Of a stretch of DNA of 64,000 nt, positions 10,936 to 23,767 are shown piece after piece. Positions within the stretch are counted from its first letter, which is position 1; the number at the start of each line of letters is the position of its first letter. The position numbers and the translations under genes are program-made. The notes beneath the pieces are model-generated. The model was not told the origin of the DNA, did no database searches, and saw only the letters and a program-made list of their open reading frames with translations. The stretch covers positions 248,001 through 312,000 of the forward strand of contig JAOCPU010000009.1 in the NCBI GenBank assembly GCA_035772785.1, read 5' to 3'. Source of the DNA: Phlebiopsis flavidoalba (taxonomy: Eukaryota > Basidiomycota > Agaricomycetes > Polyporales > Phanerochaetaceae).

Positions 10936-11885
10936 TAACCATTTCAGGACATGACAAGTCGTGGAACCGGGGAGAGCAAGACCAACGGGCCACAGACATG
11001 GCTAAGGACTGTCGTAGGGCCACAAGCCGACTAGTGGTAAAAATATGGCATAGATCAACAATCCTGGAGTATCTTCAGCGTAGTTAAGCATGGTGGAGCG
11101 AAGTTCAGGCTGTTTCGGAGAGTACTGAAATATTGCGGGCGGAGAGAAAGAGTGCCATGTTGGAGGACAGTACATTCTTGCTGGGCCTTTCGGAGCGTCG
11201 TGTTTAAATTTGCAGATGTGTTAAGATCGGCAAGTCCCATGCTCTGCAAAATCCGGGCGCACATGAGGGGTGCTTCAGAGCACTACGCTCGCACATCCCT
11301 CATATAATCCGGAAGGTTAGCTCAAGGATAAACTGACACGCAGTACTCACTTATATTGGCCGACCGACACGAGCCAAGCATCTCCCCCGAAGGGTCACGA
11401 AGATTAGGCAAGTCGTGTGGTGCAGGTTACACAGACCGTGCACAACTCGACAGAAAATGAGCGGCATCATCGCTATGTCGAGGCACAAATCCGATAAAGA
11501 CATAGCAAAAGCGTGTGAGCACTGCGCTCCAGCTATGCTAAGCCTTCATAAAAGGGGGATGCGGATAGGACGAGGAGAAAGGGGAGGACAGAGGGGACCT
11601 GGCTTTGGTGGGGGGAGGTTGAGAGCAACGGGCGCGTTCTGAGGCTTGAGGCAATTGTGCGTCAGCCAATAGCATTATGCCGCATTACACGGACCCAGAA
11701 CACCCCACGTGCTCGAGGTTCCCTCCGTTGACCTTGTGACGGGACCCCGGGGCGCAGGATGACATTATCGTTGCGCAAAGAGGATATCACACGCTCACGC
11801 AAGCGAAGCTATGTAAGCACAAATACCCGTGTCGCGTCGCAGTCTGCCCAGTCTCGTCCATGTCACCGTACTCTCTTGTCGCGTC
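10936..11885. other. region without a recognisable gene
   Basis: Short overlapping frames only. It holds the rest of the Ctr upstream region and the promoter of the rhodanese gene. No RNA gene or repeat seen. Confidence 0.4.
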
Positions 11886-12618
11886 ATGTTTTCGCTCGCT
11901 TTTGCCGTTCGTAACATCCTTGAGGACTGCTGCGCGGTCTTCGCTGCACTCGCGGAGTGTACCTCTGTCGCGCGTGGCAACGTCCGACTCAACTCATCAC
12001 AGGCCAAGGGTCCTGTATCGTCCGATAACGCGATGGGTCAAGAAGCAACGCCGGTGGACGAGGCTACCCTCAAGAAGCAGCGGCTGCAAGAACAGGACGA
12101 CCTCCAGAGAGACTGGGATGCAGTAGAGTTGTCCCATACGAGGATGTCAAGCCCAGGACAGAGCAAACCGACTCCCGTGCGTCGATCTCTCTTTTTGTCG
12201 AAAACTGAGGCTGACGCCGTAAATAGGATCGATACTTGATTGACTGTCGAGAGCCCCTGACGAAGTTCTCCAAGTGCTCTATTCCTTCTGCGGTCAACCT
12301 TACCTTGTCTGTCTTGGGGGTGCCAAAACTCGCTGCACCTCAACCCTGAGGCTTCAAAGCACACGGTTTGGATGGGAGAGAGCCAAAGGTCGACCAGGAG
12401 ATTGTGTTCTATGTCGCAGCGGTAAGCGTTGCTGCAAACGGCCTTCTTGTGATATAGCCCCCCAAAAGAGAAACCGGTTACAAGACAGTAGGTTTTCTTG
12501 TCTGCCTTCTGTGCCTCGGTCCGCTAACATTGAATCGGTTTAGTCTTTACAACTATAAAGGCTCATGATTGACTGGACCTCTAAAGAGGGAAACAAAACG
12601 TCGATTGAATGTACTTAA
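11886..12618 (+). CDS. single-domain rhodanese (Rdl1-like), probably mitochondrial
   Basis: This small thiosulfate sulfurtransferase resembles yeast Rdl1. The start at 11886 gives an Arg/Ser-rich, acid-free leader (FRSLLPFVTSLRTAARSSLH, after dropping one T), typical of a mitochondrial presequence. A linker (VDEATLKKQRLQEQDDLQRD, about 12053-12112) precedes the domain: YEDVKPRTE, YLIDCREP (about 12233), IPSAVNLTLSVLG (about 12283) and EIVFY followed by the active loop CRSGKRC (about 12413-12433), with the catalytic Cys first. A missing T near 12410 breaks the frame before the loop. The final motif NYKGSWLDW is hit by both a frame change and an in-frame TGA at 12566-12568 where the family has Trp. 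Mature function is therefore uncertain if the sequence is right. Confidence 0.72.
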
Positions 12619-15158
12619 TAGCGTTGGGTATAATCTGGACGGCACCTGGATTTTCGAAACAATCATTACGGCGGATTCTCACAGAACTTCAAACGCTATT
12701 CCTGATCACTCCAGCTGCACGAGTCCACGCAGGGCCTCGGGAGTGACATTTTATGTCTGTAAATAAAGTTTTCAACGACGTGATAAAACGGCGAGTTGGT
12801 ACAGTGTATTTATTATGTAGATGAAGTACCTGCGTTCGTTTTCCTATCTCCGAGGGATGTATCACTGGCGCGCGTCCCGACCCGACCTCGACCGCCGGTT
12901 GGTAAACGCGTAAACGGCCATCTCCGTCATTTGCTACAAACTAATCGTGATTGCAGTTGGTACTGGCACAACTTGCACTCGAGCCATAACACTTCCAGAC
13001 CTTCTGTACCACCCAAAAAATGTCACATAATAACAATGCTTCGAAGGCATAGTCACGACCTTAGGGGGCAGTAGCGTTTCCAGGTCGCACGCACCTCCAC
13101 TCCGGCTCTTCACCGTGCGTGCACGTCCCAGCCATTGGGTGAGCTGACGTCGAAAAGTCTACGGTCGACAGGCTCTGTATATCCCACATACCAAAGCGGT
13201 CGTACGCTACACCATCCGCCGCAGGTCAATGTCAGGTTCGCTTCTCCTTGATGCTGAATCCAGTAGCAGACACACATTGAACTCGATATACGTCCGAATC
13301 ACTAGACGCTGATTTCCTGCAGACCAAATCTACCATGAATACTCACGAAGCTTACCCTGGAAACCCCTCGTAGAGTCCATTAGAGTATCTTCTTGACGAG
13401 ACTGCAAACCCTGAATATATCAGGTCGGATATATAGCGTGGAAGTGCCCACCCTGCGGTCCCGGATGCCTGCGGCTCACAGCATGGATGAAGAGCGGCGT
13501 TTCTCACAATTGGAATTGGGCAAACAATGGAACATATGCTTATTCAAATACGCACACCCTCACCAAACAAGCAAAATATGGCTGTCTTCCCCTACTAGGT
13601 GTGCGACATTATGCATGTCTTACACAGTATTCGCACGCTGACCGAAGTTCCTGAAGCGGGCAAACGTTTACGACTACGTGCCAGAGGCAAAGCAATGGGT
13701 CTACTACGCGCGTGATCATAAAAACGCTCACTGGGCGAGCTCCTAAACACAGAGCTTAGCGAAGTGTTCGGCGCAAAAGTATCGACCTGCAGATAGACGA
13801 GGTTTCTGAAATCCCGTATGAAGTACGCGCTGCAGCATCGCGCGATGGTGGAATCACACCGTTGGGTAGAGGAAGGTCCTAGTTCATAGCCAGTCCAAAT
13901 ACATGGGTGATGATCTATGCACCTCGGGCGCTATAGAATGCTGTGAATCCCAAGGGTCTAATCCATGATAGATGTGATAGGTGTAACAGTACAAACATTG
14001 TGTGCGTTGGAAGATGCGATGCAATAATAACTCGAGGAGGCAAAGAGATGTGGTAGTACAAGCGAGTACGAACCGGTCATGCTAGGGACTTTGTGAGTAC
14101 CCTTAGAGGGCAGCGTACGTAAGAGGGATTATCGGCGTACCACGTAGACAGGAAACGATGGTATCAGCGGTACCACTATTTATGAAGGTCCGGACGCTGT
14201 TATTTTTCCGTGGCCTTTCTCCTGCTTAGGAAGAGGAACCCTAGAAGTCTACGAGGGTGCAAATGTCGTGAGCGACCAGAGAAGCTGCGGAGCTTTGTTA
14301 AACGGCTTTCCTACTATTGTTTCCTCGTACCTGCGAGCCAACAAATCGGCTTCTGCCTGGTTGATCATGAGACTGTCTGAGACCCGTGCTTCGCGTTTTG
14401 CTAGAGTGGGAGACCAGGCCATAAGCGCAAAATTTGCGGGGATAGTCGCAAATACGCACTGCTTTCTGGTAGGACGCATCTGTAACATAGCTGTTTGTCG
14501 TCCACGGTGGAAGGAGATAGGGCTAATGGGTCCCCGTCCCGTGGATTTTATCCTGACGCGAACAACATGCGTGTCTCTGCTCAGCATGCAAGTCGTGCAG
14601 CCGAGAGTTTCGCCTCCTTGTACTGTCCGGTGTGTTGTTGCCACTCCTGGACGCCTTCACGCCTGTAATTTGACTGGCTGGGTCCAGCCTGAGTCTCGTC
14701 TTCATTTCCATCGTGATACGACGGTGGGACGGGCGACGAAATGGGTCGACCTTCTCGGGGGTGAAGTACCGCCTCCGTTTCGACATAGGTTCGGATAGGT
14801 CTCCGGGCAGGCTTTTTTCTCGTCTTTCGGTTGCATCATATAAAACGGTCCAAGGGACTCTGTCCGATGTTGCCTCTTGAGCATTATAGCTAATGACAAG
14901 CTTGGCTAGTTCTGAAATATAAGGTATCTCGTGAAATGTGGTAGTGGGTATGGGGAACGCGCACCCCCTGTTGTGGCCAATCTATTTGACTACTGCGCGC
15001 GTCTATAGACGAGCTTTACGTCCGGGGCTTACCTTACTAATGTCCGCGTGTCATGGAAGGACTGCGGTATGCGGTACGTATCACACACGTTGAGGATAGT
15101 TTACTGCAAACACGTGATCAGCGCCAGCCCCGGGAAGGCTGAAGGCACTCTTGTAAAC
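12619..15158. other. 2.5-kb region without a recognisable gene
   Basis: No family motif seen. The longest open frames overlap each other at 14249-14798 (176 codons on +, 131 on -), without introns, hydrophobic segments or known motifs. Treated as chance or degraded sequence. Confidence 0.4.
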
Positions 15159-17851
15159 ATGGACGCAGGACATGATGGCCGCAATGGGCATTACTGGGTT
15201 CGGCAAGCAAGTCAAGCAGAAGAAGAAGCTTGACCCCCCAGTCGGTTCGACAAGAACAAACGGGTGGGAGGTACGCTCAGCTGAATTTCATTCAACTTCA
15301 GAACACTGACAGACTTGTAACAGGATTCTCAGCCCACAGCAAATCAAAGCAAACCAGCTGGCCCCAGTCGGTCAAAACAGCTGTCCCAAGAGCCGGAATT
15401 CGATCCCGACTGCCGAGGACTTATCCGTCGGTCCGCCCCCTGCCTCGAACCAGGTTGACGATGAACCCGAGTTTCATCCCTCGGGACGAAGAGGACGACA
15501 TTCCAGAGTTTCCAACGACTCACGAGCTTATCCTCAAAGACCATACCAAAGGTCGTCTCCGCCCTAGCTCTTGACCCGTCTGGGTGCTCGCGTCCTGAGT
15601 GGCTCCCCATGATTACGACTGCAAGCTCTGGGATTTTTGGTGGAATGGACTGGAGGTGTAAGCCATTCAAAACTTGGGAGCCTGCGGGTACTTACTACGT
15701 ACGCTCTCTCCCTGTTTCCAGGTTCCTTTGGCTTACCAGCTGTGGTCCCGCGCTTACTAGATTCACGACCTGAAATACTCCCTTTGACGGACAGCAATTT
15801 TTGGCGATATCCGGCACTACACAGCCGAAGCTTTATGACCGGGATGGCGAAGAATTGTGAGTGAAAAATAGTTTTAAAGTGAACAGGGGGCACTTACATC
15901 TCACAGGGGAACGTATGTCAAAGGTGACCCATACATTCGAGACATGAAGAATACCAGGTGCCCCCTTCCCGAACCATTGTTATTCCACAAAACTAACGTA
16001 CCTTTGTTTCAAGCGGTCATGTTGCGGAGTTGACTAGTGGTGCATGGCACCCGAAGGATCCCCAAACCTTCATCACGAGTTCCGTCGATTCAACAATCCG
16101 GTACGGCCACGGTTCAGCGTTTTTGTGATTCACGACCACTAACCAATATATGCAACAGTATTTGGGTACGTTGAGACCACCAGACGCAAGCAAAAGACCG
16201 TTATTGTTGTCAAGTCAAAAGAACGGGGTGCTCGGACCAAGGTTTACGACATGTGGATACTCCCCAGATGGTTCGCTCATTGGTGGCGGTGCGTGCAATT
16301 AGAGCTAATTTCTTGCTGGTGCCCGGAAATTGAACTTTTGGGGATAATAGCTTGCCCTGGACGGAGCCCTACACATGTGGCAAACGAAATCAAATTTCGT
16401 TCGTCCCAGTATGACAATTGAAGGTGCATCATCATGGCAAAGGCAACGGAGACGGGCTCGCTGGTCTTCTCGGTCGATGGTCGCACCGTATTGACACGAG
16501 GACGGCGATGACACCGTAAAGCGTGCGCACTCTATTTCCACTTTCGTTGGAACCTGTTGCTGACACCACGACAGTGTGGGACCTCCGAGCGTTCAAGAAG
16601 CCTCGATTGCCACACATTCTAACCTTGCAACGCTATACCCTACCACGAAACGCAATCTTTAGTCCTGACGAAACAAATATGTACTCACTGGGGCTGGTGC
16701 AACTTCGAAGGGTGGTAAAGGTCGTCTCGTGTTCTTCGAGAAGGATACACTCGAACCTGTCAAGGAGCTGGTGGTGGACACGACACCGGTGAAGGTGCTT
16801 TGGCACTCGAAGATAAATCAGGTACGTTTGGTGTCGCATTTCGTTTCACAGAGGTCTAAGTGGTATAGATTGTCACTGGACTTGCCAACGGCCAAATATG
16901 CGTCCTCTACTCTCCTCACACATCCAATCAACGGAGCCAAGCTGCTTCTCAACAAGGGCCCGCCTCGCAAGGCCACCATTGAGGACATGTCTGATGCTCT
17001 GGCGGCGCCGACCATCATTACCCCGCACGCGCTGCCGATGTTCAGGGACGGGGAGATTGCTCGGGGAACGAAACGGAAGCGTGAGAAGGACCGTATGGAC
17101 CCCCGCAAGAGCAAACGACCGGAGCTGCCCGTCACGGGTCCAGGAAGAGGCGGAAGAGTCGGCGCAAGTGCTACACAACATGTCGTGCAAAATCTTTGTC
17201 CGAGACACGACGCGGGACGAAAGACGTGAGTGTTTTGCTGTTTGTCGACTCGGAGTCCACCCGCGCCCGTGGCGTCATCTTTCGCCGGCGAGCCATCTGT
17301 TGGCATCGAGCAGCGATGATGGAAAGCTGTTGTGCCCTGGCCTGGCAGTTGTGCCCGCCGTGTTCGATGTTCGCTCGCCTTCGAGAGGGAACTTGGGGCT
17401 TGAACCATCAGAGCGGCTCAGTTAGGGGAATAGCGGTTGCCACCGAAACACGCCGACCATCATGCGTTGGCTGCCGCAGTCTTCCCACGTTTACTCGCTC
17501 TTCGTTCTCGACCATGTACTGACGAGCTGTTTGCTTTTTTTCTGACCATGCTGTGGACGCGGTGCAGCCCCGCGAGGCCCTGCTCCGGCACGCAGCGAGC
17601 GCAGACCAGGATCCGTTGTGGACAGCAGGTGAGTCCTGTCGAGCAGCAAAGGCGCAGGAGGCAATTTGCCTGTTGATTCCGCGCCTTTCTGTTTTTGCTT
17701 TGTTTATTATGATCGGCTGTGGTGCTGACGTGTTGAACTCTTGCCCTTTCTTTCTCCCCCGCCGTCGTCGAGCAGCATGGAAAGTCAACCAGCCGACGCC
17801 TGTGTTCGCAGAGGCCGACGAGGAGGCCAAAAGGACGACGAGGACGCGTAG
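15159..17851 (+). CDS. WD40-repeat protein, WDR70 / GAD-1 homologue
   Basis: WDR70-type nuclear WD40 protein, linked in other eukaryotes to histone H2B ubiquitination and DNA repair. The N-terminus (15159) has MMAAMGITGFGKQVKQKKK, then SRFDKNKR after a C-run frame change. The propeller begins after an acidic linker at DEEDDIPEFPTTHELILKDH (about 15488-15545) and continues through CKLWDFGGMDW, GTYYVHDVKY, FIKGDPYIRDMKN, GHVAELTSGAWHPKDP (about 16017), SVDSTIRIW, MTIEGAHAKG, GDDTVKLWDLRAFKKP and FFEKDTLEPVKELVVD (about 16732). A basic stretch (KRKREKDRM, about 17070) may be a nuclear signal. The end (PREALLRHA, then AWKVNQPTPVFAEADEE) follows introns 17227-17567 and 17629-17775. The likely stop is TAG at 17849, reached if A4 at 17829-17832 is A5. 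Confidence 0.88.
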
Positions 17852-18085
17852 GGCGGGCTCGGCGGGCGCCGGCGGGGCAGATGTGGCCGTGCGGATAAGT
17901 CGTCGGAGTGTGAATAATTGTGAAAATAATAATTTTGCAGCCAATGCGAGCGCGTGAACCTTATCTTTCAGTGAGTATATAAGCCTCTAGCCCAGTTCGG
18001 ATCTCCTGTCCCCCCAAATCTTCCAATCCCTCCCTCCCCTCTGTCACTCCCCGTGACTGTCACGCGTCTGCACCCCCCCTCGACC

Positions 18086-20791
18086 ATGCTCGACGCGCCT
18101 CCTGCCAGCGGCATACACATCAACGGCACGAACGACCTCAAGACCCATTCCCTCAACGGCGACCACAACGACATCGCCGACTCTCCCGCCATCGACTCTC
18201 CGGCGACACCTGTCAACGACAGCCCGACACCCACCGTCAAGATCGATGTGCAGTACAACGACCAGGAAGAGAGCGACGTCCGTCACGAGCCGATAGATAT
18301 GAAAATTGACGTGCTCGAAGACGCGTCCACTGTCCCGCAGGTGTCGACCCCGTTGGACCCTGGTAAGCTCTCCACGTCTCCGTCAACGCGCTTGTCGTTA
18401 ATCGCCATGAAGACACTATCCCTATAGCTCCTCCCAAGGGTAGCCCTCCTCCAGCTCAAGGCGAGTTGCTTGAGGATGTGAAGATGGCTGAAGAGCCTCA
18501 GTCTGGCCCGGTCGATGATGACACGCCCATGGTTGAGGCAGACGCACCAGCGCCCAACCAGGACGTCCTCCCCATCAGCCCCTACCTCTTCCTCACTTCC
18601 CGCTGTACCTGCGAGCGCGAATCATGTCGAGACCACTTCCCCGTATTCTACTAGTTCTCCTAATGACGATGATATACAACCACCACCAGCTAAGAGAGCT
18701 AGGAAGCACTCGGACGCAGACCAAGCCTCATTAGCCAATGTACGTTTATTTTGTCCTGTACGCCGTAGTGGGCGTGCTGATTCAAATATATTTGTTGTCT
18801 TCTTAAAGACTGCCACACCGCCGCCTGCATCTGTTTCTCCTCCACCCACCGCCTTGGCCGAGAACAGCTTCGAGGCCAACAAGCGACGAAGACGCGAACT
18901 CTGAGCGTCGCTCAACATCGTTTCTGCATGTCGACCATTCGCTCATTGAAGAAGATGAAGGCTGCCATACCTTTTTTGAGGCCGGTCGATCCCGTCGCTC
19001 TCAACATTCCTCACTATCCAGAAGTTGTCAAGCATCCCCATGGACTTTGCGACTGTCGAGCGCAAGCTGACGTCGTCGAACCCGGCGAAGCCAGATCCCA
19101 ACCCAGCGAACCCTCGCTACCACTCTGCTGACGAGTTCACGGCGGACATCCGGCTCATCTTCTCGAACTGTCTCAAGTTCAACGGTCCGGAACATGTCGT
19201 TACCAGCATGAGTCGTCAGGTGGAGGAAGTGTTCGATAAACAGATGAAGAACCTGCCTCCTGCCGAAGTGGTGCGTCTTCTGCTGACAGTTGTGACGAAT
19301 GCATCTCATGTCTTTTCCATAGGCGAAACACCCCCCCGGTGAAAAAGGCTGTCACGCCACCACCGCCACCGCCGCCTGCGAAGAAGCCCGCAGTCCGACG
19401 CCCGTCTACCTCTGTACCGGTCATTCGGCGAACAGAAGAACCTGGTCGCCCCAAACGGGAGATTCACCCCACCACCGCCAAAGGACCTCCCTTATTCAGA
19501 TATCCCTAAGAAGATGCGCAAAGCAAAGTTGCCGAAAGACAGCGGTGCCGCTGAGCAGCTCAAGTACTGTGATAAGATCTTGAAGGATCTGAACAAGAAG
19601 GTTCACTGGAACATCGCCAACCCGTTCTATGAGCCAGTCGGTACGTCCCTCCATTGTAAACCTTTTACCGTGGACTGAACGCCATCGCCATCAGATTGGG
19701 TGAAGCTCCAAATCCCATCGTATCCCAAGATCATCAAGCGGCCCATGGATCTTTCAACGATGCGCAAAAAGCTCGACGCCGGCGAATACCCGACCGCGGA
19801 AAAGTTCCATGAGGACTTCAAGCTCATGATACGCAACTGCTTCACCTTCAACCCGTCCGGCACTCCTGTGAACAGCGCTGGGCAAGAGCTGCAGCGCGTC
19901 TTCGAGGAGAAGTGGAGAAACCTGCCTCCTCTGCGCCCAGCATCTGTCAGTGAGGACGAGGACGATGAAGACGAGGACAACAGCGATGATGAACATGCCC
20001 GTATGTCGAGCCGCCTTCACCGAGACAGTCATATGTTGACCTCGTTCTCAGGTATGATCGCCGACATGGAGACTCAAATTGAGAGCATGAATCGCACACT
20101 TGCCTCGCTCAAGCAGCAGAACAAGCATAAGGAGAAGGGAGAAGAAGAAAGAGAAGAAGGTCGTGGAGAAACGCCAGCCTCCCCAGCCTGTCGCCTCTTC
20201 GTCGAAGGCTCCGCCGAAAGCGAACGGCAAGGCGGCTCCCCCGCCTCCTCGCAAGAAGGTGTCGAAGAAGCCTATTGACGACAACGACGTCCTCTCTTTC
20301 GAGCAAAAGAAAGAGCTTAGCGACAGCATTGGCAAGCTCGACGGTTCGAAGCTTGAGCGCGTCATTCAAATCATCCACGAGGGTGTCCCCGAGATTCGAG
20401 ACGTAAGTCGTCCCAACGCTGAGCGCACTACTGTAGCTGACGGCCGATTTAACAGAGCACGGAGGAAATCGAGCTCGAAATTGACACCCTGCCCGCTGCC
20501 GTCCTGACGAAGCTGTACAACTTCGTTATTCGGCCGAACCGGGCGCCTCCCGCCAAGCGTGCCAGGACCGGCAAGGGCACTGGCACTGGTGGTCTCAAGC
20601 GCAAGAGCATGGACGAGGATGTCGAAGCTGAGAAGATTCGCGTCCTAGAAGAGCGGATGGCGCTCTTCGAGAAGGGTGGTGCCGCCGCTGCCTCTGCCAT
20701 CTCTCATGCCCCTGCGGTCGCACACGGCGGAGACAGCGACCATTCGTCGGACTCGAGCTCGGACGACAGCTCCGGGAGCGACTCGGAGTAA
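18086..20791 (+). CDS. BDF1: BET double-bromodomain protein (Bdf1-type)
   Basis: BET proteins bind acetylated histones and recruit transcription machinery. I chose the ATG at 18086 over one 33 bp upstream for its ACCATG context. An acidic, Pro-rich N-terminus leads to bromodomain 1 (about 18930-19270): KMKAAIPFLRPVDPVALNIP, then HYPEVVKHP, MDFATVERKL and FSNCLKFNGPEH with the acetyl-lysine Asn. Bromodomain 2 (about 19560-19925) has WNIANPFYEPV, an intron, WVKLQIPSYPKIIKRPMDL and MIRNCFTFNPSGTPV. A basic linker and the NET domain (about 20283-20540) follow: LSFEQKKELSDSIGKLDGSK, then IDTLPAAVLTKLYNFV. The C-terminus is Ser/Asp-rich, stop TAA at 20789. Frame breaks include four C instead of three at 19036-19039 (HP-MDF), others near 18900 and 19470, and one near 20150. 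Probably an essential gene, so errors are likelier than decay. Confidence 0.93.
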
Positions 20792-21155
20792 GCGGCTCCC
20801 CATACAAGTTCGTTTTCTTGTCGCTGCTCTTCTCGCCGTCTTCATGGGATCTTGCCTTCACCTTGCTAGTTGTCGTTTGTTGTCATCACTCCGTATATTA
20901 TTCCGTCTGCATAGGCAAAATTACTTATCACAATGTGTATTAGCTTTTCGTAGTAGTAGTACTCCTTTTTGAAATCATGTTACATACATAGATCTCCCAT
21001 GATCATACTTTTGGGCTTCGTGACGCAGACCTTCATGCTTGCTCAGTAATAAGTGGTAGACGATAAATTTGCGCAATGCTATGGTAAATTTAACACAAGA
21101 AACAGGCTGACATGCGAGACGTAAGCTATGAATTGGGGATGCATATAACAGCACA
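20792..21155. other. convergent intergenic spacer
   Basis: AT-rich space between the stops of the BET gene (+) and the G-patch gene (-). No gene seen; it should contain both 3' UTRs. Confidence 0.5.
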
Positions 21156-22741
21156 TTATCGGCGCCGAGTCGAACCACCGCCTGCCTTGAACTGTTGCCA
21201 GCCACTGCGAGATGTCTCTTGACGGGCGGCGGGCGGCGGTTTGGGTGTCTGGGTCAGGGGACGTGTGCTGTGAGATTGAGATACGGTGTTCCACCCGCCG
21301 GAGCCCGAAGCTTGCGGTGCAGACCCTGTTGACCAAGCCTGTTGGGACGAGGGTTGTGGTGGATTAGGGGTATCAGGAATAGAGGGTGCAGGCATAGTTG
21401 GCACTGCTGGCGCCGGAGGAAGGGCAGAATTCACACCGCTTGTGTCGAGCGATGCCCATCCTCCCGCGCGGAAGGCGGGGCGCGGCACTGCTGGCGGACG
21501 ATGTAACAGATTGTGATCGTGGTGAATTCGTTTGGGTCACGTCCCGCGGTGGTCGATTGCACGCCCGACGTCCGAGGGGGATCGTTCACAGGGTTTACGG
21601 ACGCCCAGCCTGAGCGTGAAGAACCAGCGGGAGCCACGGAAGTTGAAGGCGTGGCAGACGTCGAGGCTGTACCTACCGTCGCCCAGCCAGACTTCTTGAG
21701 GGCTGCTGGCGTCGGTTCGCTTGCTGCGCTGGCAGAATCAAGGGGAGCAGTTGTCGAAGGCGTGGCGGAAACGGTCGAAGGTTTGGCCATCTTAATGCCG
21801 GCCGCTTTCGCCAGCTTGCGCAGCTCCTTTTCCTCTCTCTTCCTCTCTTTCTCCTTTCGCTTGTCTATCTCCTCTTGACCGCCGAAACTGACTTTTTGGG
21901 CCGCCTGCATGTCGCGAAAACGAGCCTTGTGGTGATGCGCATAGGAGTTCGTGTGTTCGTCGTATTGTCCGACCGTCTGGAACTGCTTGTCGCATAGCTC
22001 ACAATAGAACGCCTTGAGGACAGTCGATATCTCGGATCGTACAGCCTCTTTTTTTGCTACCGACTCCTGGAAGGAAATAATACAATTGAGAAGGGAAGAT
22101 GGAACATGAGGAAACCACTCGCCTGTCGTGCCCTTCTCTGGTTCTCGGACTCCCGTGTTTGCCGCTCAGAGTCTAGGCCGCGACGTTGAGATACGGTTGA
22201 CTCTATCACACGGACGTCCTGATTTGTTTTTCCCAGTCCCGTGGAATCATTCTTGAGGACAAACGGGATGGGTTCAACACGCCCTACGCCACATAATGAA
22301 ACAGCGAGGTAAGGTAGGCAGGGAAGTACTCACCAACCCCAGATAGGCCTAGAGGCTGCCCTTCGACCCAACCGAGCTTAGCAAGCATGGCAAAGCCCTT
22401 GTTGCTACTTTGTATCTTGGTCTCCGTTGTTATGACTTCGTGCTCCGGCTTGCGGATGTATCATCATATTTGTCGACTTTCCATAGCCTCCGATTCGGGT
22501 TGGCGGAGAAGGAGTACGGGAGACGAGCGAGACATCGTCGTCGCTCTCTGCACCATTTCCATCTTGAGCTTCGTCTCTTGTTCGCTGGGAATAGGTACGG
22601 ACGATGACAGTATGCAGCGTGTGTTCAGATGTGCCAGAGACGCGAGGAGAGTACCTTCAACGGGGATGGACGAGAGCGGTCGTCGTTCTCATCTCGAACC
22701 ATTGGTATAGCGTTCCATCTTGCTACGGATTCTGCGGACAT
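21156..22741 (-). CDS. G-patch and C2H2 zinc-finger protein (GPATCH8-like)
   Basis: Likely nuclear RNA-processing protein. It starts at 22741 (MSAESVARWNAIPMVRDEND), divergent from AP-3 sigma. After introns, the N-terminal half has a G-patch-like segment (GFAMLAKLGWVEGQPLGLSG, about 22395-22340; then VGRVEPIPFVLKNDSTGLGK, about 22290-22230). The next part carries a C2H2-type finger (FYCELCDKQFQTVGQYDEH, about 22020-21950, with a distal His in TNSYAHHH). A Lys/Glu-rich coiled region follows (DKRKEKERKREEKELRKLAK, about 21870-21810). The rest is low-complexity Ala/Ser/Pro/Thr with repeated SGWA or GGWAS patches, ending GWQQFKAGGGSTRRR, stop TAA at 21156. G-patch modules usually activate DEAH helicases. 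The order G-patch, finger, coiled region resembles GPATCH8; I am sure of the domains, less of the orthologue. Confidence 0.75.
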
Positions 22742-22948
22742 TTTGTGTGATGCTGAGCTGAACAAGTGTGATGAGTGGTTGACGAGGTGAGAGCGGTGTG
22801 AAGCAAAGCAACATGAGCCAAGCGCCCTACTGCGTACCGAGGTCAGAGCCTCCCTGATTGGCCAGCTCGTCCTTGACCTCATACATACCACCACCCGACC
22901 CTGATGCCCTGCTCATAGCGAACACGATCTACTCACCAGCATTTGAAC
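22742..22948. promoter_or_regulatory. divergent promoter region, G-patch gene / AP-3 sigma
   Basis: 207 bp between the two divergent start codons (22741 on -, 22949 on +). No specific operator recognised. Confidence 0.45.
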
Positions 22949-23767
22949 ATGATTCACGCAGTACTTATCTGTTCGACCCGTTCGCCACCTGCTTCTCGAT
23001 ATTGACTCATAACTTGTTCTCCGTGCAGTTAATACTTCGGGCGTACCCCGCTTGACCAAGTTTCTACACACCACCACAACACTCCGCGCAAGATCTCGTA
23101 CAGAAGATATTCACTCTCATCTCCGCACGACAAGCCTCGCTGTGCAACTTTCTCGATGCCCCCGAACTAGAGAGCTTTCTCAACCAGAAAGGCGATGACG
23201 GAGAGAAGTTGAGAGTGGTGTACCGAAACTATGCCACACTTTACTTTGTCTTCGTTGTCGACTCTGCCGAGAGCGAATTGGGAATACTAGATCTGATACA
23301 AGTAAGAGCTGTTACCTTGTCTCCCCATTGGCTATACTGACTATTGGCAGGTTCTCGTCGAATCGCTGGACCGCGCATTCGAGAACGTGTGTGAACTAGA
23401 TCTCGTCTTTCACTTTGATGAGGTTCGTTCACGTAACACGTCTCTGACCGCAGTCTGGACCCTGAAATCCACGGTTTAGGTCCATCACATCCTGTCGGAA
23501 ATCATCCAAGGCGGACTCGTGCTGGAAACTAATGTAGAGGAGATCGACAACTCAGGTAAGCCGACCACCACCCTCGAATTGCTACTAGCTGCGAGCCCGA
23601 CGTAATACCCTTTTATAGTCCAAGATGCTGCGAAGGCCAGGAAGGAATCATACGCGTCCTCGAATCCGCTCTCACTTGGAGCTGGAGGCGTTGGCTCTCG
23701 TGGGACTAACTTGCAAACGCCGCTCGGATGGCTCACTGGGAAACTCACAGGCGTCGGCGCACGGTAG
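22949..23767 (+). CDS. APS3: AP-3 adaptor complex small (sigma) subunit
   Basis: The sigma subunit of the AP-3 adaptor acts in Golgi/endosome-to-vacuole cargo sorting. The first exon starts MIHAVLI at 22949; after an intron the family text resumes with NTSGVPRLTKF (about 23032-23065). Then come QDLVQKIFTLISARQASLCN, VYRNYATLYFVFVVDSAESE (about 23219-23277), LGILDLIQ, intron, VLVESLDRAFENVCELDLVF (about 23351-23410), HFDE, intron, VHHILSEIIQGGLVLETN and a short tail ending VGAR with TAG at 23765. The sigma signature YFVFVVDSAESELGILDLIQ is typical of AP-3 rather than AP-1 or AP-2. It is one of the better-preserved genes in the window; the main damage is near the start. Confidence 0.92.

Noticed and set aside
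14249..14798. Overlapping frames of 176 (+) and 131 (-) codons taken as a possible gene
   Set aside because: Neither frame has a motif, intron or hydrophobic pattern; overlapping long frames on both strands are common in GC-rich chance sequence.
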